From NCBI RefSeq assembly GCF_024505145.1, contig NZ_JANIAA010000014.1, positions 124,001 through 188,000 on the forward strand: a DNA stretch of 64,000 nt. The letters are read 5' to 3'. A program made the position numbers and the translations under genes. This document shows, piece after piece, positions 8,990 to 18,919 of this stretch (positions are counted from its first letter, which is position 1; each line of letters starts with the position of its first letter). The DNA is from Streptomyces rugosispiralis (GTDB taxonomy: Bacteria > Actinomycetota > Actinomycetes > Streptomycetales > Streptomycetaceae). A model generated the notes under the pieces. It was not told where the DNA came from. It saw only the letters and a list, made by a program, of their open reading frames with translations, and did no database searches.

Positions 8990-10102
8990 ATGGGTCCCCA
9001 TCCAGCGGTCGCCGCGATACGCCTCGCGGTCCGCCGCGTCCTCCACGACATCCTCGTCGCCCATTCGGCCGCGCCCCCGGCCGCCTCGTCGCCCTCCGCT
9101 CCGCCCTCCCTCTCCCCGGCGTCCTCCGCCCCCGTCCCCCGCGGCTCCGCCCCGCGGGACGACGCACCGCTCGTGCTCGCCGCCTGCTCGGGCGGCGCCG
9201 ACTCCATGGCGCTTGCCTCCGCCCTCGCCTTCGAGGCCCCGCGGGCCGGGCTGCGGGCCGGCGGGGTCACCGTCGACCACGGTCTCCAGCAGGGGTCCGA
9301 CGTTCGCGCCGCCGAGGTCACCGACCGGATGCGGGCCCTCGGCCTGGCACCGGTCGAGGCGATCGTCGTGGCCGTCGGCCGGAGCGGCGGCCCCGAGGCC
9401 GCCGCCCGGGACGCCCGCTATGCCGCGCTGGACGCCGCCGCCGAGCGCCACGGCGCCGCCGCCGTGCTGCTCGGCCACACCCGTGACGACCAGGCCGAGA
9501 CGGTTCTGCTGGGCCTCGCCCGCGGCTCCGGCACCCGCTCGCTGTCCGGTATGGCCTGGGTCTCCGGCACCGGCGGCCGCTATCGCCGCCCCTTCCTCCA
9601 ACTGGACCGGCACACCGTCCGCGAGGCGTGCCTGGCCCAGTCGCTGCCCGTCTGGGACGACCCGCACAACGTGGACCCCTCCTACACCCGCTCCCGGGTC
9701 CGCCACGAGGCGCTGCCCATCCTGGAGAAGGCGCTGGGCAAGGGCGTCGTGGAGGCGCTCGCCCGCACCGCCCAGCTCTCCCGTGACGACGCCGACGCCC
9801 TCGACGCCTGGGCCGCCCGCGCCGAGGCCGATGTGATGACCACCGCACCGGCGGCGGCCGGTGGCGCGCAGGCCGTGCACCTCGACACCGTCGGCCTGCA
9901 CGGACTGCCCACCGCCGTCCGCCGCCGGGTGCTGCGCCGGGCCGCCATCGCCGCGGGCGCGCCCGCCGGTTCGCTCTTCGCCCGCCACATCGAAGAGGTG
10001 GACCGGCTGATCACCGGCTGGCGGGGGCAGCGGGCCATCAACCTCCCCGGCCGGGTCGAGGTCCGCCGGGAGGGTGGCAGACTGGTCATCCGGCAGGGCT
10101 GA
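8990..10102 (+). CDS. tilS: tRNA(Ile)-lysidine synthase
   Basis: ATP-dependent enzyme that converts C34 of the tRNA-Ile CAU anticodon to lysidine, essential for AUA decoding. It has 370 aa. The PP-loop ATPase motif is SGGADS (about residues 67-72), followed by VDHGLQQGSDVRAAE and GHTRDDQAET. The C-terminal substrate-binding domain is short, as in actinobacteria. A Ser/Ala/Pro-rich insert (about 27-55) separates the first helix from the PP-loop. ATG 8990 is preceded by a weak GGGAAACGGAC. The 210 bp upstream show no gene. tilS-hpt-ftsH is the conserved bacterial order. Confidence 0.93.
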   Translation: MGPHPAVAAIRLAVRRVLHDILVAHSAAPPAASSPSAPPSLSPASSAPVPRGSAPRDDAPLVLAACSGGADSMALASALAFEAPRAGLRAGGVTVDHGLQQGSDVRAAEVTDRMRALGLAPVEAIVVAVGRSGGPEAAARDARYAALDAAAERHGAAAVLLGHTRDDQAETVLLGLARGSGTRSLSGMAWVSGTGGRYRRPFLQLDRHTVREACLAQSLPVWDDPHNVDPSYTRSRVRHEALPILEKALGKGVVEALARTAQLSRDDADALDAWAARAEADVMTTAPAAAGGAQAVHLDTVGLHGLPTAVRRRVLRRAAIAAGAPAGSLFARHIEEVDRLITGWRGQRAINLPGRVEVRREGGRLVIRQG

Positions 10103-10138
10103 TCCGCCCGAGCCAGTTGAGCCGGTAGTCGAACGAGA

Positions 10139-10702
10139 GTGGCGCGGGTGGACGACAAGGACATGGGCACCGACCTCAAGTCGGTCCTCATCACCGAGGA
10201 AGAGATCAACGCGAAGCTGGCCGAGCTGGCCGCCGCCATCGACGAGGAGTACGCGGACAAGGATCTGCTGATCATCGGCGTGCTCAAGGGCGCGGTCATG
10301 GTGATGGCGGATCTGGCGCGTGCCCTCTCCACGCCCGTCACCATGGACTGGATGGCCGTGTCGTCCTACGGCGCGGGCACCCAGTCCTCCGGTGTGGTGC
10401 GTATCCTGAAGGACTTGGACACCGACATCAAGGGCAAACACGTCCTGATCGTCGAGGACATCATCGACTCCGGACTGACGCTGTCGTGGCTGCTGTCGAA
10501 CCTGGGCTCGCGCGAGCCGGCCTCGCTGAACGTCTGCACCCTGCTGCGCAAGCCGGAGGCGGCCAAGGTCGCCATCGAGGTGAAGTGGGTCGGCTTCGAC
10601 ATCCCCAATGAGTTCGTCGTCGGCTACGGCCTGGACTACGCCGAGAAGTACCGGAACCTTCGGTTCGTCGGCACCCTGGCCCCGCACGTCTACGGCGGCT
10701 GA
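10139..10702 (+). CDS. hpt: Hypoxanthine phosphoribosyltransferase
   Basis: Purine salvage enzyme making IMP or GMP from hypoxanthine/guanine and PRPP, 187 aa. The PRPP-binding loop is VLIVEDIIDSGLTL (about residues 101-114), and VLKGAVMVMADL is the conserved N-terminal loop. It lies 36 bp behind tilS and likely shares its transcript. GTG 10139 is used; a GTG at 10148 is an alternative start. Cytoplasmic. Confidence 0.95.
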   Translation: MARVDDKDMGTDLKSVLITEEEINAKLAELAAAIDEEYADKDLLIIGVLKGAVMVMADLARALSTPVTMDWMAVSSYGAGTQSSGVVRILKDLDTDIKGKHVLIVEDIIDSGLTLSWLLSNLGSREPASLNVCTLLRKPEAAKVAIEVKWVGFDIPNEFVVGYGLDYAEKYRNLRFVGTLAPHVYGG

Positions 10703-10820
10703 CGGGCGCCGCCGCCCCCTGGGAACCTGGCGGGGTTTTCCGCCGTTGGAGCAGGGGAAGGCGGTTTTGTTAACAGTCCACGGCGGCGTCGGGTGACAAT
10801 GCTGGGGTACCGTCCGAAGG

Positions 10821-10840
10821 TCAGTCTTTTTCAAGACTGA
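10821..10840. promoter_or_regulatory. Perfect palindrome in the ftsH upstream region
   Basis: TCAGTCTT-TTTC-AAGACTGA forms an 8-bp stem with a 4-nt loop in the 245-bp gap between hpt and ftsH. TACCGT, a possible -10, lies just upstream at 10808-10813, so the hairpin would be at the extreme 5' end of the ftsH mRNA. It could be a 5' stability element, an operator or a weak hpt terminator; the sequence alone does not decide. The rest of the gap shows no gene. Confidence 0.5.
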
Positions 10841-10916
10841 GGATTACACAGCTCATACACCGCAAATACACCGCACGCACAGGCGCCCCTCCAGGGCTGC
10901 CGTGCCTCACTGTGGC

Positions 10917-10947
10917 AGGAGGGACGGGGCGATTTCGCCCCGTATGG

Positions 10948-10950
<3 letters not shown>
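10917..10950 (+). promoter_or_regulatory. ftsH ribosome site split from its start by a hairpin
   Basis: AGGAGGG (10917-10923) is 24 nt from ATG 10948, too far for normal initiation. Between them GGGGCG-ATTT-CGCCCC (10926-10941) folds into a 6-bp GC stem with a 4-nt loop. Removing the 16-nt hairpin leaves exactly 8 nt between SD and ATG. Inference: initiation uses the folded leader. Confidence 0.6.
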
Positions 10951-12990
<2,040 letters not shown>

Positions 12991-12994
12991 TCCC

Positions 12995-13027
12995 GGCCAC
13001 CGGGGGCGGCGTCCGCTCCCGGTGGCC
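12995..13027 (+). terminator. Hairpin just after ftsH
   Basis: GGCCACCGGG pairs with CCCGGTGGCC across a 13-nt loop, starting 5 nt after the ftsH stop. There is no T-run. Likely part of the ftsH 3' end. Confidence 0.5.
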
Positions 13028-13040
13028 CCGGAATGAATGT

Positions 13041-13079
13041 CGCGTCCATCAGGTTCTAGCCTGTTGGACGCGGCATTTT
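13041..13079 (+). terminator. Second hairpin with T-run between ftsH and folE
   Basis: Arms 13041-13053 and 13060-13072 pair with one mismatch around the loop TTCTAG, and the stem is followed by GCATTTT. It looks like an intrinsic terminator, or an attenuator for folE read-through from ftsH. folE begins 37 nt downstream. Confidence 0.5.
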
Positions 13080-13115
13080 CGCGTTCGTGTGCGTATGTGA
13101 GGAACGAGGCAGTCC

Positions 13116-13721
13116 ATGACCGACCCGGTGACGCTGGACGGCGAGAGCCCCATTGGCGTGTTCGACGAGAAGCGTGCCGAGAACGCGATCCGCGAGTTGC
13201 TGATCGCCGTCGGTGAGGACCCCGACCGGGAGGGGCTGCGCGAGACGCCCGGCCGGGTGGCCCGGGCGTACAAGGAGATCTTCGCGGGGCTGCGCCAGGA
13301 GCCCGAGGACGTCCTGACCACCACCTTCGACCTGGGCCACGATGAGATGGTGCTGGTCAAGGACATCGAGGTGATGTCGTCCTGCGAGCACCACCTGGTG
13401 CCGTTCGTGGGGGTGGCCCATGTGGGCTATATCCCGTCCCACGACGGCAAGATCACCGGGCTGTCCAAGCTGGCCCGGCTGGTCGATGTCTACGCCCGCC
13501 GCCCCCAGGTCCAGGAGCGGCTGACCACCCAGGTCGCCGACTCCCTGATGCGGATACTGGAACCGCGCGGGGTGATCGTGGTGGTCGAGTGCGAGCACAT
13601 GTGCATGACCATGCGCGGGGTGCGCAAGCCCGGCGCCAAGACCCTCACCTCGGCCGTCCGTGGCCAGCTGCGCGACCCGGCCACCCGGGCGGAGGCGATG
13701 AGCCTCATCATGGCCCGCTGA
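13116..13721 (+). CDS. folE: GTP cyclohydrolase I
   Basis: First enzyme of folate (dihydroneopterin triphosphate) synthesis, 201 aa, cytoplasmic homodecamer. Zinc and active-site residues are visible in SSCEHHLVPFVGVAHVGY and ECEHMCMTMRGVRKPGA. The ribosome site is GAGGAA about 12 nt before ATG 13116. The final codons (MSLIMAR) and stop are duplicated in the DNA immediately downstream. It converges on the minus-strand folP-folK operon, which supplies the later steps of the same pathway. Confidence 0.96.
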   Translation: MTDPVTLDGESPIGVFDEKRAENAIRELLIAVGEDPDREGLRETPGRVARAYKEIFAGLRQEPEDVLTTTFDLGHDEMVLVKDIEVMSSCEHHLVPFVGVAHVGYIPSHDGKITGLSKLARLVDVYARRPQVQERLTTQVADSLMRILEPRGVIVVVECEHMCMTMRGVRKPGAKTLTSAVRGQLRDPATRAEAMSLIMAR

Positions 13722-13748
13722 GGATGAGCCTCATCATGGCCCGCTGAG
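13697..13748 (+). repeat. Perfect 26-bp tandem duplication across the folE stop
   Basis: Copies 13697-13722 and 13723-13748 are identical. Each contains the last folE codons, the TGA and one following base. The second copy is untranslated. Confidence 0.92.
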
Positions 13749-13806
13749 CGGCTCTCCCGGCTCCGCACACCCTCTCAGGCCGCGTACGACGGCCCCTCGA
13801 GCGCGC

Positions 13807-14304
13807 CTAGGCGCGGGCCGCCGCGCTCGGGCCGTTGCCGTCGTTGTCGTCGTCCTCCGGGAGCTTGAGCACCCGCTCCAGGAAGAACGCGGCCGCCACC
13901 ACCCCCGCGCCCGCCAGGACCGAGCCCGCGGCGTAGAACGCCTGATCGCGGCGGGCGGGCACATCGAGCTGCTCCATGGCCAGGAAGACGCCCACGCCGC
14001 CGTACATCCCCGCGACCAGCGCCGCCACCAGCGCGCTGGCCTGCCCGAAGACCACCGCACGGGCGGCCACCATCGGGTCCACGCCCTTGGCGCCGGGCTG
14101 CCGCTCCCGCTGGGCGCGCAGCCGGGACCGCAGCGACAGCGCGGTGGCGGCCAGCACGACCGCGATCAGGGCCAGCACGATCGGCGCGGCCACCGGGACG
14201 CTCGGCAGCGACCCGAAGGTGTCCCACAGCCGGGCCCCCGCCCACGACACCACACCGGCCACGGCGAACAGCCCGACCAGCACCCCGATCCGAAGTTGCT
14301 TCAC
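13807..14304 (-). CDS. DUF3180 family membrane protein
   Basis: Small integral membrane protein, 165 aa, with four predicted transmembrane segments (about 6-24, 37-57, 82-108 and 122-141). This family is found almost only at the end of actinobacterial folate operons, downstream of folK; its function is unknown. GTG 14304 is preceded by GAGGGGCGA. The acidic/Asn-rich C-tail is cytoplasmic by the positive-inside rule. It lies 62 bp from folK on the same strand and is presumably cotranscribed. Confidence 0.85.
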   Translation of the reverse strand: MKQLRIGVLVGLFAVAGVVSWAGARLWDTFGSLPSVPVAAPIVLALIAVVLAATALSLRSRLRAQRERQPGAKGVDPMVAARAVVFGQASALVAALVAGMYGGVGVFLAMEQLDVPARRDQAFYAAGSVLAGAGVVAAAFFLERVLKLPEDDDNDGNGPSAAARA

Positions 14305-14366
14305 CGAGCGGTCGCCCCTCAATCCAGTACGTGCCAGCGTCTCCCGGAACCTATCCGGATCAACGT

Positions 14367-14960
14367 CTACTCGGGCAGTCGCAGTTCCAGATCGGCGCGG
14401 ACCCGGACCCCGTCCAGGCCCACCGCCGCCAGCAGCCCCGCGACCGTCCCGCGCCCGGGTACCTCGGCCTGCGGGTCCACGTCGTTCCACGGCACCAGGA
14501 CGAAGGCGCGCTCATGGGCGCGCGGATGCGGCAGGGTCAGCTGCGGGTCGTCGGAGACCACGTCCTGGTACGCCACGATGTCCACGTCGATGGTGCGCGG
14601 GCCCCAGCGCTCGTCCCGCACCCGCTCGAACGCCTCCTCGATGGCGTGGCCGCGCTCCAGCAGCGAGGACGGCGGCAGCGTCGTCTTGATCAGCACCACC
14701 GCGTTGAAGTACGTGGCCTGGGTGCCGGGCTCCACGCCCCACGGATCCGTCTCGTACACCGGTGACACGGCCTTGACCCGCAGGCCCGGGGTGTCCTCCA
14801 GCGCGTCGATCGCGCCCTGGAGGGTCTCCAGGCGGTTGCCCAGATTGCTGCCGAGCGAGATCACCGCCCGTTTGGGGTTGCTCAACGTCACATCGGCGGC
14901 GTCCACCTGCTCCACCACGGAGGCGGGAACGGGCTGCACGGTCGGGTCGCTGCTGCTCAT
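14367..14960 (-). CDS. folK: 6-hydroxymethyl-dihydropterin pyrophosphokinase
   Basis: HPPK transfers pyrophosphate from ATP to the pterin before FolP acts. It has 197 aa. Motifs are ISLGSNLGNR, SPVYETDPWGV and the signature RWGPRTIDVDIVAY with catalytic Asp residues. A hydrophilic N-terminal extension of about 30 residues (MSSSDPTVQPVPASVVEQVD) is typical of streptomycetes. ATG 14960 overlaps the folB stop by 4 bp (ATGA), indicating translational coupling. Confidence 0.95.
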   Translation of the reverse strand: MSSSDPTVQPVPASVVEQVDAADVTLSNPKRAVISLGSNLGNRLETLQGAIDALEDTPGLRVKAVSPVYETDPWGVEPGTQATYFNAVVLIKTTLPPSSLLERGHAIEEAFERVRDERWGPRTIDVDIVAYQDVVSDDPQLTLPHPRAHERAFVLVPWNDVDPQAEVPGRGTVAGLLAAVGLDGVRVRADLELRLPE

Positions 14961-15316
14961 ACTCGGCTCCGGGTGATGGTGATGGTCACGTCGTCGAAGG
15001 GCACGGTGATCGGGGCCTGCGGCTTGTGCACCACGACCTCGACCTCCCGCACCACGTCGTGCTTGAGGCACCGGTCGGCGATCCGTTCGGCCAGCGTCTC
15101 GATCAGATCGACCGGCTCACCCCGTACCACGTCCACGACCTCCTCCGCCACCACGCCGTAGTGGACGGTCTTGCCGAGATCGTCGTCGGCCGCGGCGGGC
15201 CGAGTGTCCAGGCCGAGCACGAGGTCCACGACGAAGTCCTGGCCCTCCTCGCGCTCATGGGGCAGCACACCGTGGTGCCCACGAGCCCGCAGGCCGCGCA
15301 GCGCGACACGATCCAC
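14957..15316 (-). CDS. folB: Dihydroneopterin aldolase
   Basis: Cytoplasmic enzyme cleaving dihydroneopterin to hydroxymethyl-dihydropterin and glycolaldehyde, 119 aa, typical length. Conserved parts are LRGLRARGHHGVLPHEREEGQ with the catalytic Glu, and the C-terminal VVVHKPQAPI with the conserved Lys. GTG 15316 has AGGAG 8 nt upstream. About 200 bp separate it from the NTF2-like gene; this gap shows no gene, so an extra promoter is possible. Confidence 0.94.
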   Translation of the reverse strand: MDRVALRGLRARGHHGVLPHEREEGQDFVVDLVLGLDTRPAAADDDLGKTVHYGVVAEEVVDVVRGEPVDLIETLAERIADRCLKHDVVREVEVVVHKPQAPITVPFDDVTITITRSRV

Positions 15317-15519
15317 CTGAACCACTCCTGCTGGTTGTCGGTACGCGGGCACGTCCCAGCCGGAACGCACCACCCGTCCCCTGCCGTATGCGGGGGTACC
15401 TGCCTCGAATCTACCTGCGAGCTCCGGCGGCACTCGCCCATGGGGTGGGCGGCGCTCGCAGCCGACGCTCCGCGCCACAGCCTCTTACCCCCACCTCGCG
15501 GGGCTCGAACGGGGTGAAC

Positions 15520-16005
15520 TCAGCCCGGCAGCAGTCCGTCGTCGGCGGGGCCTTCGGGGCCGCCCGGCTCCTCGTCGTCGCTCTCCGCGAGCACCGGGGA
15601 GCCGTGGTGCGCCCAGACCTTCCAGCCGTCCTCCGTCCGGCGGAACACGTTCGTGGCCACGACCAGCTGGCCCACCAGCGGGCCGAGCTGGCCCTCCTCC
15701 TCCGCCGGGGCGCCGCTGAGGATGTTCTCGGTGCAGGTCACCAGGGCGGTGTCGGCCATCACCGACACCTCGACATCCGTCAGGAAGAACTGGATGTAGT
15801 CCGTGTTGGCCATGATCAGCGCGTAGGACCGGAGCACCTCGCCCCGGCCGCGCAGCACCGGCCAGCCCGGGTGGACACAGGACACCTCGGTGTCGGGGGA
15901 GTCCAGCCAGAGCCGCTGCAGCGTGGCGTGGTCGCCCTGCTCCATGGCGTCGTACAGAGCGGTGTTCACCAGCGCCACACGCTCGTTGTCCGTAAGGGAA
16001 GTCAC
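15520..16005 (-). CDS. NTF2/SnoaL-like protein of the folate operon
   Basis: 161-aa cytoplasmic protein with an NTF2-like fold signature: N-terminal helices (VNTALYDAMEQGDHATLQRLW), a CVHPGWPVLRGRGEVLRSY segment and C-terminal strands ending RTEDGWKVWAHHGSPV. Its role is unknown, but it is consistently located between folP and folB in actinobacteria, suggesting a pterin-related or accessory role (inference). GTG 16005 overlaps the folP TGA (GTGA), so it is translationally coupled. An acidic tail (about 142-161) is variable. Confidence 0.82.
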   Translation of the reverse strand: MTSLTDNERVALVNTALYDAMEQGDHATLQRLWLDSPDTEVSCVHPGWPVLRGRGEVLRSYALIMANTDYIQFFLTDVEVSVMADTALVTCTENILSGAPAEEEGQLGPLVGQLVVATNVFRRTEDGWKVWAHHGSPVLAESDDEEPGGPEGPADDGLLPG

Positions 16006-16880
16006 AGCGCTCCCGCCGTGGTCTCGGCCGCTTCGATGGCCCGCGCCACGCGCACCGCGTCCGCGCTGGCCCGTACCTCGTGCACCCGGACGGCCCAGGC
16101 GCCCTCGCGCGCCGCGAGGGCGGAGACCGCCGCCGTGGCGGCGTCCCGCTCCCGGGCGGGCGGCGGGCTGCCCCCGTCGCCCGCCAGGACGCGCCCCAGG
16201 AACCGTTTACGGGAGGCCGCCACCAGCAGCGGCCGGCCCAGCTCCCGCAGCGCGGACAGATGGGCCACCAGGGCCAGGTCGTGGTCGGCGTCCTTGGCGA
16301 AGCCCAGGCCCGGGTCGAGCACGATCCGCTCCGGGTCGACACCGCCCGCGACCGCCCGCTCCAGGGCGGCGCGCAGTTCGGTGACGACCTCGCCGACCAC
16401 GTCCGCGTACACCGCCCGGTTGTTCATGTCGATCGACTGGCCGCGCCAGTGCATCACCACGAACGGCACCCCCGCCGCGGCCACCATGGGCACCATCGCG
16501 GGGTCGGCGCCGCCGCCGCTGACGTCGTTGACCAGCCGGGCCCCGGCCGCCACGGCCCGCTCGGCCACCGCGGCCCGCATGGTGTCCACGCTGATCACGG
16601 CCCCGGCCGCGGCCAGCTCCCGGACCACCGGGATCACCCGGCGCAGCTCCTCGGCCTCGTCGACGCGCGCCGCGCCGGGCCGGGTCGACTCGCCGCCGAC
16701 GTCCACCAGATCGGCCCCGGCGGCGACCAGGTCGAGACCGTGCTTGACGGCCAGCTCGGTGTCGAACCACTTCCCGCCATCGGAGAAGGAGTCGGGCGTG
16801 ACGTTCACCACACCCATTACCGCGCACCGGTCCCACCCCGGCAGTCCGGCCACCCGTCCCCGCCCATGCAACGTGCTCAT
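16002..16880 (-). CDS. folP: Dihydropteroate synthase
   Basis: Joins hydroxymethyl-dihydropterin pyrophosphate with p-aminobenzoate; target of sulfonamides. 292 aa, TIM barrel. Motifs: MGVVNVTPDSFSDGG, DVGGESTRPGA, NDVSGG and ASRKRFLGRV. A 35-bp gap separates it from the upstream MprF-like gene, so a longer transcript is possible. First gene of the folP-NTF2-folB-folK-DUF3180 set. The C-terminus shares 4 bp with the next gene. Confidence 0.95.
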   Translation of the reverse strand: MSTLHGRGRVAGLPGWDRCAVMGVVNVTPDSFSDGGKWFDTELAVKHGLDLVAAGADLVDVGGESTRPGAARVDEAEELRRVIPVVRELAAAGAVISVDTMRAAVAERAVAAGARLVNDVSGGGADPAMVPMVAAAGVPFVVMHWRGQSIDMNNRAVYADVVGEVVTELRAALERAVAGGVDPERIVLDPGLGFAKDADHDLALVAHLSALRELGRPLLVAASRKRFLGRVLAGDGGSPPPARERDAATAAVSALAAREGAWAVRVHEVRASADAVRVARAIEAAETTAGAL

Positions 16881-16915
16881 GTGCCCAGCCTAGGCGTAGG
16901 GGGGCGGCTTCTGGA

Positions 16916-18748
16916 TCAGGCCGCCTGCTGGAGCTCCCGGCCCTCCTTCGGGTGCCGATGGGCGCAGGGCCGGGGCTCTGGGTGGCGGCCGCGGCGCAGC
17001 AGCCGGGGCAGGGCGAGCGAGACGAACCCCTCGGCCTGCATCGCGGCCAGGCCGATCCGGGGCAGGTCGCGGGTGTTGCGGAAGACCACGAAGCGCGGCT
17101 CCCAGCGCGGCTGGAACTTCGCGTTGAACTTGTACAGCGACTCGATCTGGAACCAGCGGGAGAGGAACACCAGCAGCGCCCGCCAGCCCCGCAGGACCGG
17201 TCCCGCGCCCAGCTTCTCGCCGCGCGCCAGCGCCGAGCGGAACATCGCGAAGTTCAGCGACACCCGCTCCACGCCCAGGTCCGGGGCGGCCCGCAGGGCG
17301 GCCACGATCAGCAGTTCGTTCATGCCCGGGTCGGCGCTCCGGTCGCGCCGCATCAGCTCGAGCGACATCCCGTCCCGGCCCCACGGCACGAAGTGCAGCA
17401 CCGCCTTGAGATCGCCGTACGGGCCCTCCTCCGTGCCCTCGTCGGCGGCCTTGTGGGCGGTGGCGATGACCGCGTCCCCGTCCGCCGGGTCACCGATCCG
17501 GCCCAGCGCCATCGAGAAGCCGCGCTCGGTGTCGGTGCCCCGCCAGTCGGCGGCGGCGCGCCGGATGGTCTCCAGCTCCTCGGGGCTCAGCTCGCTCGCG
17601 CGCCGCACCCGGGTCTGGTACCCGGCCCGCTCGATCCGCTTGACCATCTGGCGCACATTGCGCATGGCGCGCCCGGAGAGGGTGAAGTCCGCCACATCGA
17701 CGATGGCCTCGTCACCGAGCTCCAGCGCGTCCAGGCCGGTCTCGCGGGTCCACACCTCGCCGCCGGTCTCGCTGCAGCCCATCACCGCCGGGGTCCAGGA
17801 GTGGGCCCGCGCCTCCTCCATGAAGCGGGCGATGGCACCGGGCCACGCCTCCACGTCGCCGACCGGGTCGCCGCTGGCCAGCATCACCCCGGAGACCACG
17901 CGGTAGCAGACCGCGGCCTTGCCGGTGGGGGAGAAGACCACGGCCTTGTCGCGGCGGAGCGCGAAGTGGCCGAGCGAGTCGCGGCGCCCGTGGGCGGCGA
18001 GCAGGCCCCGCAGCCGCTCCTCGTCCTCGGCGGTGAGGCGGGCGGCGGGGTGCTCGGGGCGGAAGGCGAGATAGGCGGTGGTGGCCACGGTCAGCAGGCC
18101 CAGCGCGCCGAGGGAGTAGCCGACGGTGTAGTCCGCGCCGTGGCGGTAGCCCACCGGCCCCTCGAAGCCGAACAGGCCCCACAGGACGTGCTCCAGCTGC
18201 TCGCCGAGCGACGGCGCTCCTTCGATGGCGTCCGGATGGGACCGGACGATGAGCAGTCCCACGGTGACGCTGACCGCGCCCATGACCACGAAGTTGGCCA
18301 GCGCCATCCAGCGGCTGCGGGGGTCCGGCAGCGCCGCGAACTCGGCGCGGTAGCGGAGCAGCACCCCCATCAGCACGAGGGAGAGGACCATGCCGATGAC
18401 CGAGTGCCGGTAGAGCAGCTGTGCGGCGGCGCCGACCGGCAGCAGCCCCACGGCCGCGACCCAGGCCCGCCGCTTACGCCGTTTGAGGCCGTGGGCCAGC
18501 ATCAGCAGCAGCAGACCGACCACGATCGAGGCGGCGGCCGCCAGGGAGCTCACGGCGCCCGGCAGCAGCTCCGCCAGCGCGTGCACCCTGCTGTGCCGCA
18601 GCCGGGGGAAGACGATGTCCATCAGCCCGATCAGCGTGCACGCGGTGCCGACGGCGGTGGGCACCGCCTCCGGCCTGGGGCCGCGTGGCAGGCGCCGTAT
18701 CCGGGTGGGAACCTTCCCGGATGTTTCGGCATCTTGACTGTCAGACAT
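16916..18748 (-). CDS. MprF-like phosphatidylglycerol aminoacyltransferase-domain membrane protein
   Basis: 610-aa membrane protein. About six transmembrane segments lie in residues 40-225, followed by a cytoplasmic DUF2156/LPG-synthase-like GNAT domain (about 250-580: ALRRDKAVVFSPTGKAAVCY, MELMRRD-type SLELMRRDRSADPGMNELL, LNFAMFR). Family members aminoacylate phosphatidylglycerol, changing surface charge and antimicrobial resistance. No lysyl-tRNA synthetase domain is fused, unlike LysX. ATG 18748 (GGGAA upstream) is chosen over TTG 18772. Substrate amino acid is not predictable. It is divergent from the esterase gene. Confidence 0.8.
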   Translation of the reverse strand: MSDSQDAETSGKVPTRIRRLPRGPRPEAVPTAVGTACTLIGLMDIVFPRLRHSRVHALAELLPGAVSSLAAAASIVVGLLLLMLAHGLKRRKRRAWVAAVGLLPVGAAAQLLYRHSVIGMVLSLVLMGVLLRYRAEFAALPDPRSRWMALANFVVMGAVSVTVGLLIVRSHPDAIEGAPSLGEQLEHVLWGLFGFEGPVGYRHGADYTVGYSLGALGLLTVATTAYLAFRPEHPAARLTAEDEERLRGLLAAHGRRDSLGHFALRRDKAVVFSPTGKAAVCYRVVSGVMLASGDPVGDVEAWPGAIARFMEEARAHSWTPAVMGCSETGGEVWTRETGLDALELGDEAIVDVADFTLSGRAMRNVRQMVKRIERAGYQTRVRRASELSPEELETIRRAAADWRGTDTERGFSMALGRIGDPADGDAVIATAHKAADEGTEEGPYGDLKAVLHFVPWGRDGMSLELMRRDRSADPGMNELLIVAALRAAPDLGVERVSLNFAMFRSALARGEKLGAGPVLRGWRALLVFLSRWFQIESLYKFNAKFQPRWEPRFVVFRNTRDLPRIGLAAMQAEGFVSLALPRLLRRGRHPEPRPCAHRHPKEGRELQQAA

Positions 18749-18919
18749 CTGTATTCCCGTCGCTTCGGTCAAGAGGATCTTCGGTTCTGTTGCGCGGCAT
18801 CCACACGATTTGCGCCCAGTAAGACGGCGTTTGAAGGAGTGGGGTTCACTCCCCGGCCAACGGCTGGGAGGTTTCCCCCGGCGGCACGGGGGGGCCGGCC
18901 GCCCGGCAGAAAGATAGTG

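Noticed and set aside
10912..10947. ftsH start at GTG 10912
   Set aside because: No SD upstream, and homologues begin at MDVKRYF; the AGGAGGG lies inside this extension.
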